The translations under genes were made by a program, and so were the position numbers. A DNA stretch of 64,000 nt from Chromatiales bacterium (ex Bugula neritina AB1). Its GTDB lineage: Bacteria; Pseudomonadota; Gammaproteobacteria; Granulosicoccales; Granulosicoccaceae. Shown here piece by piece: positions 43,484 through 51,800 of the stretch; position 1 is the stretch's first letter; each line of letters begins with the position of its first letter. Under the pieces are notes generated by a model. It saw only the letters and a program-made list of their open reading frames with translations, did not search any database and was not told the DNA's origin. Where the stretch lies: contig MDLA01000192.1 in assembly GCA_001730015.1 (NCBI GenBank), positions 145,462 to 209,461 of the forward strand. Reading direction: 5' to 3'.

Positions 43484-44490
43484 AGCAAAGCATCGATCAG
43501 TTTATCTACGCCGGTGCGAAACGGATCAACCGCCGGCAGACCATACTCAGCTTCCAGTTCAGCCAGCAGGGCCAGCGCATCTTCCTCATTCAGCGCTTTG
43601 GTATTTATGGACAGCCCGGCAAATTTAACATCCGGATTCGTCAATCGTGCCGTCTGCAGACAGGCTTCCATACAGTCTTTTATCTGCGGGATCGGGTAAT
43701 GCGGGACACCGCGCATGTGAGTCCGGGTAGGCTCGTGACACAAAACCAGATAATCAGCCTGCGCCCCGTGAATTAATCCGGTTGTAACTCCCGCAAACGA
43801 TGGATGAAACAACGACCCCTGACCCTCGATAATATCCCAGTGATCGGCCGCAGCCTCCGGCGCTAATGATTCAGTTGCCCCGGAAATAAAATCTGAGACC
43901 ACCGCATCAATCGAAACACCTGAACCACAGATTAGAATGCCGGTTTGCCCGGTGGCGCGAAAGTCAGCATCAGCACCGCGATCATGCATCGCCTTCTCCA
44001 GCGCCAGCGCGGTGTACATTTTGCCGCACGAGCAATCAGTGCCGACTGGCAAAATTCGTTTTCCCGAGCGCTTGATCCCACTGCCGACTGAAAACGATTC
44101 CGACGGGTGTCGTACATCGTGCAAGGTACGCCCCAGCGCCGCTGCTTTAGCGGCAAGCTCAGGCACATCGGACAAGCGATTATGCAGACCGGCCGCAATA
44201 TCAAGCCCCTGGTCCAGCGCAGACATCAGCACCTCAATCCAGCTGTCAGCAATCACACCTCCTCGATTTGCCACCCCGATCACCAGGGTCTGTGCCCCGG
44301 CTGCAACTGCCTCCTCAACCGTTTGATCAGTCAGCCCGCAATCGGCATTGCAGTTCGCAAGACGCAATTGACCAACACAGTTCTGCGGCCGCCAATCCAC
44401 AATACCCTGTGCAACTTTGGCTGCCAGCGCATCGGCGGCGTCACCCAAAAACAGTAAGTAGGGAGCTTTAATACTCATAAGATTTCTCAT
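43480..44490 (-). CDS. dgcN: DUF1611 family protein / DgcN N-acetyltransferase
   Basis: This 336-residue protein of the DUF1611 family has an N-terminal Rossmann-like domain (LLFLGDAADALAAKVAQGI, TLVIGVANRGGV, AGLHNRL) and a P-loop-like region at about 155-175 (ILPVGTDCSCGKMYTALALE). Further segments are GQTGILICGSGVSIDAVVSDF and WDIIEGQGSLFHPSFAGVTTGL. DgcN proteins acetylate D-glutamate before DgcA epimerises it, feeding L-glutamate pools. Met5 (44478) is an alternative start. It is the first gene of the dgcN-dgcA-dat run and diverges from the DUF1289 gene. Confidence 0.85.
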   Translation of the reverse strand: MRNLMSIKAPYLLFLGDAADALAAKVAQGIVDWRPQNCVGQLRLANCNADCGLTDQTVEEAVAAGAQTLVIGVANRGGVIADSWIEVLMSALDQGLDIAAGLHNRLSDVPELAAKAAALGRTLHDVRHPSESFSVGSGIKRSGKRILPVGTDCSCGKMYTALALEKAMHDRGADADFRATGQTGILICGSGVSIDAVVSDFISGATESLAPEAAADHWDIIEGQGSLFHPSFAGVTTGLIHGAQADYLVLCHEPTRTHMRGVPHYPIPQIKDCMEACLQTARLTNPDVKFAGLSINTKALNEEDALALLAELEAEYGLPAVDPFRTGVDKLIDALL

Positions 44491-44708
44491 TGGTGACGTT
44501 GAATTCAGTCGAATCAGTCAGACATGGTATTGCGATCAGCGCAAAAAGAACACATCTTTGGCACGATGCATGTCGCAACGGGATAGCCAGTCAGCCCCCG
44601 AACAGCACAGGCTGTAGCGACAACAAGAAGCGCAAACCGAAATTGTATCTAACAACAAACAGCCGATCAAAAGCTTGCAGGCAAAACGTGGTTCAACAAG
44701 ATTCAGCT

Positions 44709-44969
44709 ATGTCAGAACAAGATTCACCCACCCCGCCCCGACGCTCCCGCCGGCGAAGCACCCGCTTACCTGCCGGTGCTCCTGATGTTGTATCGCCTTG
44801 CGTAAGTGTCTGCGAAATGGACCGCGAGTCAGGCCTTTGCACAGGCTGTTACCGAACGCTGGAAGAAATAGCTACCTGGTCTCGACTACCCAATCAACAA
44901 CGCTGGGAAATAGTGCAATCACTGCGTGACCGCCGCCGTCGGCATTTCCCCGGCGACGGAAAACCTTAA
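44709..44969 (+). CDS. DUF1289 family protein
   Basis: This 86-residue protein starts at ATG 44709. The core is SPCVSVCEMDRESGLCTGCYRTLEEIATW with Cys31, Cys35, Cys44 and Cys47, the four-Cys pattern of DUF1289. The pattern suggests a zinc or iron-sulfur site; the function of the family is not established. The N-terminus is basic and Pro/Arg-rich. It converges with pheA, five bases after its stop codon. A longer frame from 44490 exists, but the extra residues show no family likeness. Confidence 0.88.
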   Translation: MSEQDSPTPPRRSRRRSTRLPAGAPDVVSPCVSVCEMDRESGLCTGCYRTLEEIATWSRLPNQQRWEIVQSLRDRRRRHFPGDGKP

Positions 44970-44974
44970 AAGCA

Positions 44975-45826
44975 CTAACCTGCAGCCTGGCGTCGAAAAA
45001 TATTTGCCGGGTAAGTTCCCAGCACTCTCAGCTCAGTCGAATAATACTGTAGCTCCTGAATTGCATTGTCGACATTCTCATGCAGCGGATGCCCTTCCAG
45101 CTCCACGTAGAAACGCGCCACCTGAAAGCGTTCATCTGTCATATAGCTTTCGAGTTTGGTGATATTCACGCCATTGGTCGCAAAGCCTCCGAGTGACTTG
45201 TACAAAGCCGCCGGCACGCTGCGTACATGAAACACCAGACTGGTCATACAGGGAGTTTCAGGGTCCGGTTCTATGCGACTTTTAGATAGCACCACAAAAC
45301 GTGTGGTATTGCCCACGCGGTCTTCGATGCGATCCCGCAATACACTCAAGCCGTAGATCTCACCTGCCAGACTCGACGCAATGGACGCATGTGCCGGATC
45401 ACCCAGCTCTTTTACCTCTCTGGCGGAACCTGCCGTATCTGCCACTGGCAGAACCTTCAGATTCAGCTCTTCAATAATACCGCGGCACTGCGCAAGCCCT
45501 TGCGGGTGCGAACGCACATGAGTAAGCCCTTCGAGTGTGGCGCCGGGGAGCCCAAGCAGACAGTGCTGTACCGCATGATAGTACTCATCAACGATAAACA
45601 GCGTCGACTCCGGCAGCAGGTAATGCATATCCGCCACCCGTCCTCCCAGGGAATTTTCAATTGGAATAATGGCAAGCCCGGCCTGACGATTTTCAACCGC
45701 TGCAAACGCCGCTGCAAACGACTCACACGGAAACGGCTCAAGCTCCGGATGGGCATTTCTACTGGCCAGGTGCGAATAGGCACCCGCTTCGCCCTGATAG
45801 GCAATTTTATTCTTATAATCGCTCAT
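44975..45826 (-). CDS. pheA: Prephenate dehydratase
   Basis: This 283-residue monofunctional enzyme has the PDT domain first: IAYQGEAGAYSHLASR, LAIIPIENSLGGRVADMHYLL and the catalytic Thr region GNTTRFVVLSK. A C-terminal ACT domain from about 195 (SLVFHVRSVPAALYKSLGGFATNGVNITKLESYM) gives phenylalanine feedback control. It converts prephenate to phenylpyruvate. There is no chorismate mutase domain, unlike E. coli PheA. ACT residues read ESYM where many homologs have ESRP, which might weaken Phe binding. It is transcribed alone. Confidence 0.93.
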   Translation of the reverse strand: MSDYKNKIAYQGEAGAYSHLASRNAHPELEPFPCESFAAAFAAVENRQAGLAIIPIENSLGGRVADMHYLLPESTLFIVDEYYHAVQHCLLGLPGATLEGLTHVRSHPQGLAQCRGIIEELNLKVLPVADTAGSAREVKELGDPAHASIASSLAGEIYGLSVLRDRIEDRVGNTTRFVVLSKSRIEPDPETPCMTSLVFHVRSVPAALYKSLGGFATNGVNITKLESYMTDERFQVARFYVELEGHPLHENVDNAIQELQYYSTELRVLGTYPANIFRRQAAG

Positions 45827-45892
45827 TGATTATCTGTCGTTGGGAATCGGCAATGCCTGAGTTTAACCACCCCGAATTATTTTGCCAGCCAA

Positions 45893-46564
45893 TCAGAATT
45901 CCAGATCGTTGGCTTCGCAGATAAATTTCACCAGTGGCTTGCTTTTCGCAAACAATTTAGCGGTGGTACTGACAAAGTCCGACTGACTAACCGAGCTGAC
46001 CGACAGATTTTGCACGGCAATAAAATCCTTGCGCTTGAGATCTTCCAGTAACGGGTGATCATCGCTGTATCCGCGCGGCGGCCGTTTTAACGACTCACCC
46101 TGCAAGGTGTAGCCGCTCCGCTCCACAGCAGAGCGGATCTTCTTCCACGCCGCCGGGTTTTCATCCAATTGCATTCGTACATTTTGCAGGGTCGGGCTGT
46201 CGGGTCTCCAGATACCTGCCGCAAGAAAAACATCAGCCGGCTCAATGTGCATATAGAAACCGGGCGCATGTACGTCTTTCCCCGCCACATGTCGAAATTG
46301 AATACCAATGTTAGTCTTGTATGGTGTTTTATCCTTGGAGAACCGCACATCGCGATACACACGCATCAGCGAACCGCCAACCTTTTTAGGGCTGGCAACA
46401 AAGCCACCGGATATTTTAGCCAGCTGCGGGGCCATCGCTTCAATATAGGCCAGTGCAGGTTCTCTGACATCACTTTCATAGCGATGCTTGTTCGCCTCAA
46501 ACCAGTCCCGGTTATTGTTTTTTTCCAGTTCTCGCAGAAATTTGATCGTTGATTTTTTGAACAT
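45893..46564 (-). CDS. DUF2461 family protein
   Basis: This 223-residue protein matches the DUF2461 (TIGR02453) pattern: FLRELEKNNNRDWFEANKHRY at the N-terminus, GGSLMRVYRDVRFSKDKTPYKTN in the middle, and GFYMHIEPADVFLAAGIWRP. The family is cytoplasmic, widespread and without assigned function. It is transcribed alone. The preceding pheA start is 66 bases away, but since both read leftward the DUF2461 gene lies upstream of pheA and could share a transcript with it. Confidence 0.9.
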   Translation of the reverse strand: MFKKSTIKFLRELEKNNNRDWFEANKHRYESDVREPALAYIEAMAPQLAKISGGFVASPKKVGGSLMRVYRDVRFSKDKTPYKTNIGIQFRHVAGKDVHAPGFYMHIEPADVFLAAGIWRPDSPTLQNVRMQLDENPAAWKKIRSAVERSGYTLQGESLKRPPRGYSDDHPLLEDLKRKDFIAVQNLSVSSVSQSDFVSTTAKLFAKSKPLVKFICEANDLEF

Positions 46565-46773
46565 CGCCTGATTCTCACGCCTGCCTTCGTCATCCGATTA
46601 TACATATCCCGGCTGTTGCTTATTAATGAAGACACCGCTTGTTCGCTTCTCGCTGTATACGCCACGGTATAAGTAGCGCAGACTTCCCCTACGGCAAGCG
46701 GCTAATCGCTTTACGAAATACCAGTGCCCATTCAGCTTCATCCGGCAACTCTCACCAACAATTCGGGTTTTTC

Positions 46774-47316
46774 ATGCATCAATTACTATTGAATCGAAAA
46801 ATCTATACAGATTTTCTCGTCACCCATGTACCCGCCGCCCGGCGCTTCATCTGGCTGGTCACAGCAGATCTTAAAGACCTGCACGTCGAAACTGACTTCG
46901 GCTTTGAGCCATTTCTAGCTGTGCTGGCAGCTCTGGTTGATCGTGGCGTATCCGTGCGTCTGATTCACGCCAAAGAGCCTGGGCCGCGGTTTCGTGAAGA
47001 CTTCGACAGCTACGACTCACTCATCAACAACGAACTGTTTGAACGCGTACTGTGCCCACGGGTCCACACCAAAGCCATTGTGATAGACGCGCGCCTCGCA
47101 TTTGTGGGGTCGGCCAATCTGACCGGTGCCGGAATCGGCGCTAAAAACGAGCACCGGCGCAATTTCGAGGCAGGATTTCTATTTGATGATACAGCCCAGG
47201 TCCAGGAATTAATGAACTGGATAGACAACCTGTATCTGGGGGAACACTGTCATCAGTGTCAGCGGCGTGAGTACTGCCCCGATCCGATCATCGACAACAT
47301 AGAAGAGAACCGATGA
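46774..47316 (+). CDS. Single-HKD phospholipase D-like protein with C-terminal Cys cluster
   Basis: This 180-residue protein starts at ATG 46774. One complete HKD motif is present: VHTKAIVIDARLAFVGSANL with His98, Lys100, Asp105 and Asn115. Proteins with one HKD work as dimers (Nuc-type nucleases, phospholipases). The N-terminal part contains the expected strand pattern (RRFIWLVTADLKDL; VSVRLIHAKEPGP). Near the end is an uncommon HCHQCQRREYC, giving Cys159, Cys162 and Cys168 as a possible metal site. No signal peptide is evident. Substrate unknown. It is flanked by unrelated genes, with a 191-base gap after it. Confidence 0.78.
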   Translation: MHQLLLNRKIYTDFLVTHVPAARRFIWLVTADLKDLHVETDFGFEPFLAVLAALVDRGVSVRLIHAKEPGPRFREDFDSYDSLINNELFERVLCPRVHTKAIVIDARLAFVGSANLTGAGIGAKNEHRRNFEAGFLFDDTAQVQELMNWIDNLYLGEHCHQCQRREYCPDPIIDNIEENR

Positions 47317-47507
47317 CTTCAGGGAGACATAAGGCGAGCGGCAACAGAGAATACACCCACCTGACTTTTCTTTTTGTCCCTATTCAGGCGCTGACACTCG
47401 TTACGTAGAATAACTATGCGCGTTATGCCAGCGACTGAATAGAAACAAAAATTCGGCGCCATGCAGGTATATTCCCTATTGCCGATCGCCTAAACTCCTC
47501 GATGCGG

Positions 47508-47921
47508 CTATTTAGATGATTGCAGCTGTTCCAGCAATTGTCTCAGCAGTTCATTGTTCTCTTTCATGCGCAAATCAACCCGTTCCAGCGTCGATTGCAC
47601 CCGCTGAAAATCATCTGAATAGCGCGTCTCCTCGGCAATCACGCTAACACGCTTGCGAACATCTCTCGCATACTCGCCAATCAGCGGGACATCAACAAAA
47701 ATCTTCAGCACCCAGATCGCCAGACCAACGATAACCGTCGCACCGAATACGGCACCCAGACCACGCGCCAGCCCGACCAGAATATTGCGCCAAATAATTC
47801 GCCAGGGCGAATTCAGATAGCGCATGAAGTCTTCCAGCTCGGCGCTGACTATCCTGCGCTTGGCCATACGACGCACCATCTCGTCGTCGGGCTCTCTTCG
47901 ATAATTGTTAAAGCGGGGCAT
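47508..47921 (-). CDS. DUF5665-like membrane protein
   Basis: This 137-residue protein starts at ATG 47921 (MPRFNNYRREPD). A cytoplasmic N-terminus of about 45 residues leads to WRIIWRNILVGLARGLGAVFG and a membrane helix (VIVGLAIWVLKIFVDVPL). A C-terminal coiled coil follows (residues 100-135, ERVDLRMKENNELLRQLL). The segment around the helix resembles DUF5665 proteins. No function is known. A longer frame to 48011 adds basic, non-conserved residues and crosses the upstream region of the next, divergent gene. Confidence 0.72.
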   Translation of the reverse strand: MPRFNNYRREPDDEMVRRMAKRRIVSAELEDFMRYLNSPWRIIWRNILVGLARGLGAVFGATVIVGLAIWVLKIFVDVPLIGEYARDVRKRVSVIAEETRYSDDFQRVQSTLERVDLRMKENNELLRQLLEQLQSSK

Positions 47922-48122
47922 ATGTGCAGGACACAACAGATTCGGCAACGGGATCACACCTCTTTTTGCACGTACCCTGCCAGTAAAAACTCCACGAGCA
48001 GGTCTGAGCAACAGAGTTGCATAGTCAGAATGAACAGCAGGCAGCAGCCGTTCATCTTAGAAAGCGCGCTCAGCACTAATCTTTGCGCTTATAATAAAGA
48101 CAAATACTTATCGGATGGAACA

Positions 48123-49061
48123 ATGCCCCTACCTTCAGCACTGCAGGGCCGGTTATCACTACCGGTTATTGCCGCGCCAATGTTTCTGGTTTCAGGTCCG
48201 GATCTGGTCACACAGTGTTGCATCAGCGGAGTAACGGGGACATTCCCCGCACTTAATCAGCGCAGTACCGAAGGCTATAGCCAGTGGCTGACAGAGATCA
48301 AAGCAACACTTGCCGAGCACGAAAGCGCCGCCCCTTTTGGCGTCAACCTGATCGTACACCGCACAAACCCCCGCCTTGAGGCCGATCTGAAAGTAACCGT
48401 TGAAGAACAGGTGCCGCTTGTCATTACCTCACTCGGGGCAGTACCCGAGCTGGTCGACGCGGTACACAGCTACGGCGGCCTGGTATTTCACGACGTCACC
48501 AATATGCGCCACGCAGAAAAAGCCATTGAGGCAAATGTCGATGGATTAATACTGGTTAGTGCCGGTGCTGGCGGGCATGCCGGAACGCTGCACCCGTATT
48601 CGTTTATCCAGCAGATCAAACAGAACTTTAACACCTGCGTTATACAGTCGGGAGCCATCTCTACCGGCGCTCAGGTGCTTGCATCAATCTGCGCCGGAGC
48701 GGACATCGCCTATATGGGAACCCGCTTCATTGCCACACAAGAGAGCATGGCAGAAGACGACTACAAAAAAATGCTCATCAACGCTACCGCTGAAGATATC
48801 GTCTACACCGCAAAAATTTCCGGTATTCCGGCTAACTTCCTCGCAGCCAGTCTGCAGCAGAACGGTATAGATCTCAAAGCCGCAGTAGACCCGGATATCG
48901 ATCTTGGCAAAGAACTCATCGATGAAGCCAAAGCGTGGAAAACAATCTGGTCAGCAGGTCACGGTACCGGCAATATTCACGATACCCTGCCAGTAGCAGA
49001 TCTATGCCAGCGCCTACGCACCGAATACAACCAGTCACTCAGCGCACTAAAACCGCTATAG
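48123..49061 (+). CDS. Nitronate monooxygenase family protein
   Basis: This 312-residue FMN-binding TIM barrel of the 2-nitropropane dioxygenase family starts at ATG 48123. Motifs are LPVIAAPMFLVSGPDL near the start, APFGVNLIVHRTNPRLEADL, FHDVTNMRHAEKAIEANVDGLIL, GAGGHAGTLHPYSF for the FMN phosphate, and GADIAYMGTRFIAT. It oxidises alkyl nitronates or related toxic nitro compounds. A longer frame from 47922 has no family-like sequence. It leads a same-strand run of acyl-CoA genes, so it may belong to that catabolic unit. In such units related flavoproteins also occur as enoyl or quinone reductases. Confidence 0.88.
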   Translation: MPLPSALQGRLSLPVIAAPMFLVSGPDLVTQCCISGVTGTFPALNQRSTEGYSQWLTEIKATLAEHESAAPFGVNLIVHRTNPRLEADLKVTVEEQVPLVITSLGAVPELVDAVHSYGGLVFHDVTNMRHAEKAIEANVDGLILVSAGAGGHAGTLHPYSFIQQIKQNFNTCVIQSGAISTGAQVLASICAGADIAYMGTRFIATQESMAEDDYKKMLINATAEDIVYTAKISGIPANFLAASLQQNGIDLKAAVDPDIDLGKELIDEAKAWKTIWSAGHGTGNIHDTLPVADLCQRLRTEYNQSLSALKPL

Positions 49062-49125
49062 TGGAACCCGCAACGCTCGATTCGGGCACCCACCTCCCGT
49101 TGCCACCCCCAACAGAGACCCCGTA

Positions 49126-49878
49126 ATGTCACTCGTTACCAGCAGCATTTCCAACTCGGTATGCACATTGTCCCTGAACCGTGCAGACAAACTCAATGCA
49201 TTGAATCGCGAGATGTACGGCCTTCTGACCAGCGGCCTGAATGAAGCCAGCAACAATGACGAATGCAATGTAATTGTTATAAAAGGAACGCCCGGCATTT
49301 TCACCGCAGGTAATGACATGGCAGATTTCGCCACAGCCATAGCTCAGGGGGGCGAACGATTCGACGCACCGTTCCTGCTGATGAAAGCCATGCTGTCCTG
49401 CGAGAAACCTCTGCTTGCCTCAGTCGACGGACCAGCTATCGGTATTGGCACAACACTGCTGTTTCACTGTGATCTCGTCTATGCCAGTCATGGTGCGCGC
49501 TTTCACGCACCCTTTGCAGACCTTGGCGTGTGCCCGGAGTTTGCTGCATCTGAAACATTCCCCGCCTTGCTCGGCAGCCACCGAGCCGCCGAAATGCTGT
49601 TACTCGGTGAACCGTTGTCGGCAGCTGATGCCGAGCGTTTCGGGCTCGTTAACAAACTACTGGAAAGCGAAACGCTGGATCAGACTGTAACTGCTATCGC
49701 CGGCAAGCTCGCTGCAAAACCTCGCGACGCACTGCTTACCTCCCGCAAGCTGCTGCACGCAAGGCGCAAAAAACACATGGAAGTTATAGAACGGGAAGGC
49801 GCCGAGTTTGGACGACTAATGAAAACACCCGAATTTAAAAAGAGCCTGGAAATGTTTCTCTCTAAAGGAAAATCCTGA
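49126..49878 (+). CDS. Enoyl-CoA hydratase/isomerase family protein
   Basis: This 250-residue crotonase-fold protein starts MSLVTSSISNSVCTLSLNRADKLNALN. It has the oxyanion-hole segments GTPGIFTAGNDMADF and SVDGPAIGIGTTLLFHCDLVYAS, and FADLGVCPEFAASETFPALLG. The second Glu of classical hydratases is not obvious at the usual place: the segment reads FADLGVCPEFAAS, with Glu one helix turn along. It may therefore be an isomerase such as PaaG-type rather than a hydratase. It lies 64 bases after the nitronate monooxygenase gene and precedes MaoC and acyl-CoA dehydrogenase genes. Confidence 0.88.
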   Translation: MSLVTSSISNSVCTLSLNRADKLNALNREMYGLLTSGLNEASNNDECNVIVIKGTPGIFTAGNDMADFATAIAQGGERFDAPFLLMKAMLSCEKPLLASVDGPAIGIGTTLLFHCDLVYASHGARFHAPFADLGVCPEFAASETFPALLGSHRAAEMLLLGEPLSAADAERFGLVNKLLESETLDQTVTAIAGKLAAKPRDALLTSRKLLHARRKKHMEVIEREGAEFGRLMKTPEFKKSLEMFLSKGKS

Positions 49879-50063
49879 GCGGCAAGGGTGAACGCCAATG
49901 GAACTCTCGTCAGTCAAAGCATCACGCACTTAAAAATCACCCGTAAATTTGCGTTTATAATTGCCAGCCGAGTTACGGAATCACCTTGAATAAAGCGGAC
50001 TGAACCATCCATCCAGACTAACCGTTCTTGCCAGCCCGGCAAGCAGACAACCGGAGGAATAAC

Positions 50064-50519
50064 ATGGGCGACCATGCACTGCTCGAAAAATGGCAACAAC
50101 GTGTCGACAGTAAATTAGGCACAACCGATTGGCTGACTATAGATCAGCAACGCATTGACAACTTTGCCGACACCACGCTCGATCATCAGGTCATTCACGT
50201 CGATCCCGAAGCTCCAGCCACAAAAGAACTCGGCGGCACAATTGCTCACGGGTTTCTAACGCTATCAATGCTTTCCTATCTGGGTGCACAGCTAACCCGC
50301 CCGCTCAACGAAAACCGTACCGTGCTTAACTACGGTCTCAACCGAGTACGTTTTTTAACACCGGTCGCAAGTGGCTCGCGGGTTCGCTTGCACATGACGG
50401 TAAAATCAGTTGAAGAAAAACCGCGTGGCGTGCTGATCACCTATAGCTCGGAAGTTGAAATAGACGGCGCCGTGAAGCCCGCATTAATGGCAGAGCAACT
50501 CGCGCTAATACTCTATTAA
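50064..50519 (+). CDS. MaoC-like (R)-enoyl-CoA hydratase
   Basis: This 151-residue hot-dog-fold protein starts at ATG 50064, preceded by a strong GGAGGA. The hydratase-2 motif is TLDHQVIHVDPEAPATKELGGTIAHGFLTLSML, with Asp and His as catalytic residues. Family members hydrate trans-2-enoyl-CoA to (R)-3-hydroxyacyl-CoA. The layout and length match single-domain bacterial MaoC proteins. It lies in the acyl-CoA run, 55 bases before the dehydrogenase gene. The substrate chain is unknown. Confidence 0.9.
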   Translation: MGDHALLEKWQQRVDSKLGTTDWLTIDQQRIDNFADTTLDHQVIHVDPEAPATKELGGTIAHGFLTLSMLSYLGAQLTRPLNENRTVLNYGLNRVRFLTPVASGSRVRLHMTVKSVEEKPRGVLITYSSEVEIDGAVKPALMAEQLALILY

Positions 50520-50574
50520 TTGAAAGACTACCGATGTCGGACAGCAGACAATCATCACCAGGACTCACTACATC

Positions 50575-51789
50575 ATGCAATTTGAGCACTCAGAAAAAAC
50601 CAGACAATTAATTGAAAAAATTGATCGCTTTCTGCAAGACAACCTCTACCCGGTAGAAAAAGAACTACAGAACTCTATAGACAACAGCGATGATCGCTGG
50701 GCCATTCCGCCGTTGCTGGAAGAGTTAAAAACTAAGGCAAAAAGTGAAGGCTTGTGGAATTTCTTTCTACCTGACTCAAAAGACTATGGCTATGGTTTAA
50801 CCAACCTCGAATACGCTCCCCTGTGCGAGCTGATGGGTCGGTCACGATTCGCCGGCGAAATCTTCAATTGCAGCGCACCGGACACCGGCAATATGGAAGT
50901 GTTCGCCCGCTACGGCACCGATGAACACAAGGAAAAATGGCTTAAACCCTTACTGGAAGGCACCATACGCTCCGCATTCGCAATGACCGAACCCGCCGTG
51001 GCTTCAAGCGACGCCACAAATATCCAGACCAGCATTCTGCGAGATGGTAACGAATACGTTGTAAACGGGCACAAATGGTACATCTCCGGAGCTTGTGATC
51101 CGCGCTGTAAAATTATGATCGTGATGGGAAAAAACGACCCCGACAACCCGGATCGCCACAAGCAGCAATCCATGATACTGGTACCAATGGATACACCGGG
51201 CGTAAAGATCGTCCGGCCTATGCAGGTATTCGGCAACGATGACGCCCCCGAAGGCCACGCTGAAGTGGTGTTTGATAATGTCAGAGTACCACCTGAAAAC
51301 CTGCTGCTCGGTGAAGGCCGCGGGTTCGAAATTGCACAGGGCCGTCTCGGGCCAGGTCGAATTCATCATTGCATGCGCCTGATCGGCCGCGCTCAGCGAG
51401 TGCTTGAAATCATGTGTAAGCGTGCAGAATCCAGAACCGCGTTTGGCCGCAAACTCAGCGAGCAGGGGAAAATACGCGAAGACATAGCACTGTCTGCCTG
51501 CGAAATAGAACAAGCTCGACTACTCACTCTGCTGGCCGCTGATCAGATGGATAAGTTCGGCAACAAAGGCGCAAAAGAACTCATCGCCATGATCAAGATC
51601 GTCGCACCCGACATGGCCTGTAAAGTGACCGACCGGGCCATACAAATGCACGGAGCTGCCGGTGTCAGCCAGGATACCATCCTTGCTGACAGCTACCTGT
51701 ACGCCCGCATCGTCCGCATTGTCGACGGACCGGATCAGGTTCATATCAATCAACTCGGTCGCAATTTGATCAAGCGACTGGCAGGCTAA
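50575..51789 (+). CDS. Acyl-CoA dehydrogenase (ACAD10/11-like)
   Basis: This 404-residue flavoenzyme has the FAD-contact segment FAMTEPAVASSDATNI (ending near 150), VNGHKWYISGACDPRC, the substrate-binding middle domain, and the C-terminal four-helix bundle with GPGRIHHCMRLIGRAQRVLE and QMHGAAGVSQDTILADSYLYARIVRIVDGPDQVH. It most resembles the subgroup linked to ACAD10/11, whose genes often sit beside an aminoglycoside-phosphotransferase-like kinase, as here (11-base gap). It oxidises an acyl-CoA, possibly a hydroxylated or branched one. The electron acceptor would be ETF, which is not encoded in the window. Confidence 0.93.
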   Translation: MQFEHSEKTRQLIEKIDRFLQDNLYPVEKELQNSIDNSDDRWAIPPLLEELKTKAKSEGLWNFFLPDSKDYGYGLTNLEYAPLCELMGRSRFAGEIFNCSAPDTGNMEVFARYGTDEHKEKWLKPLLEGTIRSAFAMTEPAVASSDATNIQTSILRDGNEYVVNGHKWYISGACDPRCKIMIVMGKNDPDNPDRHKQQSMILVPMDTPGVKIVRPMQVFGNDDAPEGHAEVVFDNVRVPPENLLLGEGRGFEIAQGRLGPGRIHHCMRLIGRAQRVLEIMCKRAESRTAFGRKLSEQGKIREDIALSACEIEQARLLTLLAADQMDKFGNKGAKELIAMIKIVAPDMACKVTDRAIQMHGAAGVSQDTILADSYLYARIVRIVDGPDQVHINQLGRNLIKRLAG

Positions 51790-51800
51790 GCGATCAAACG

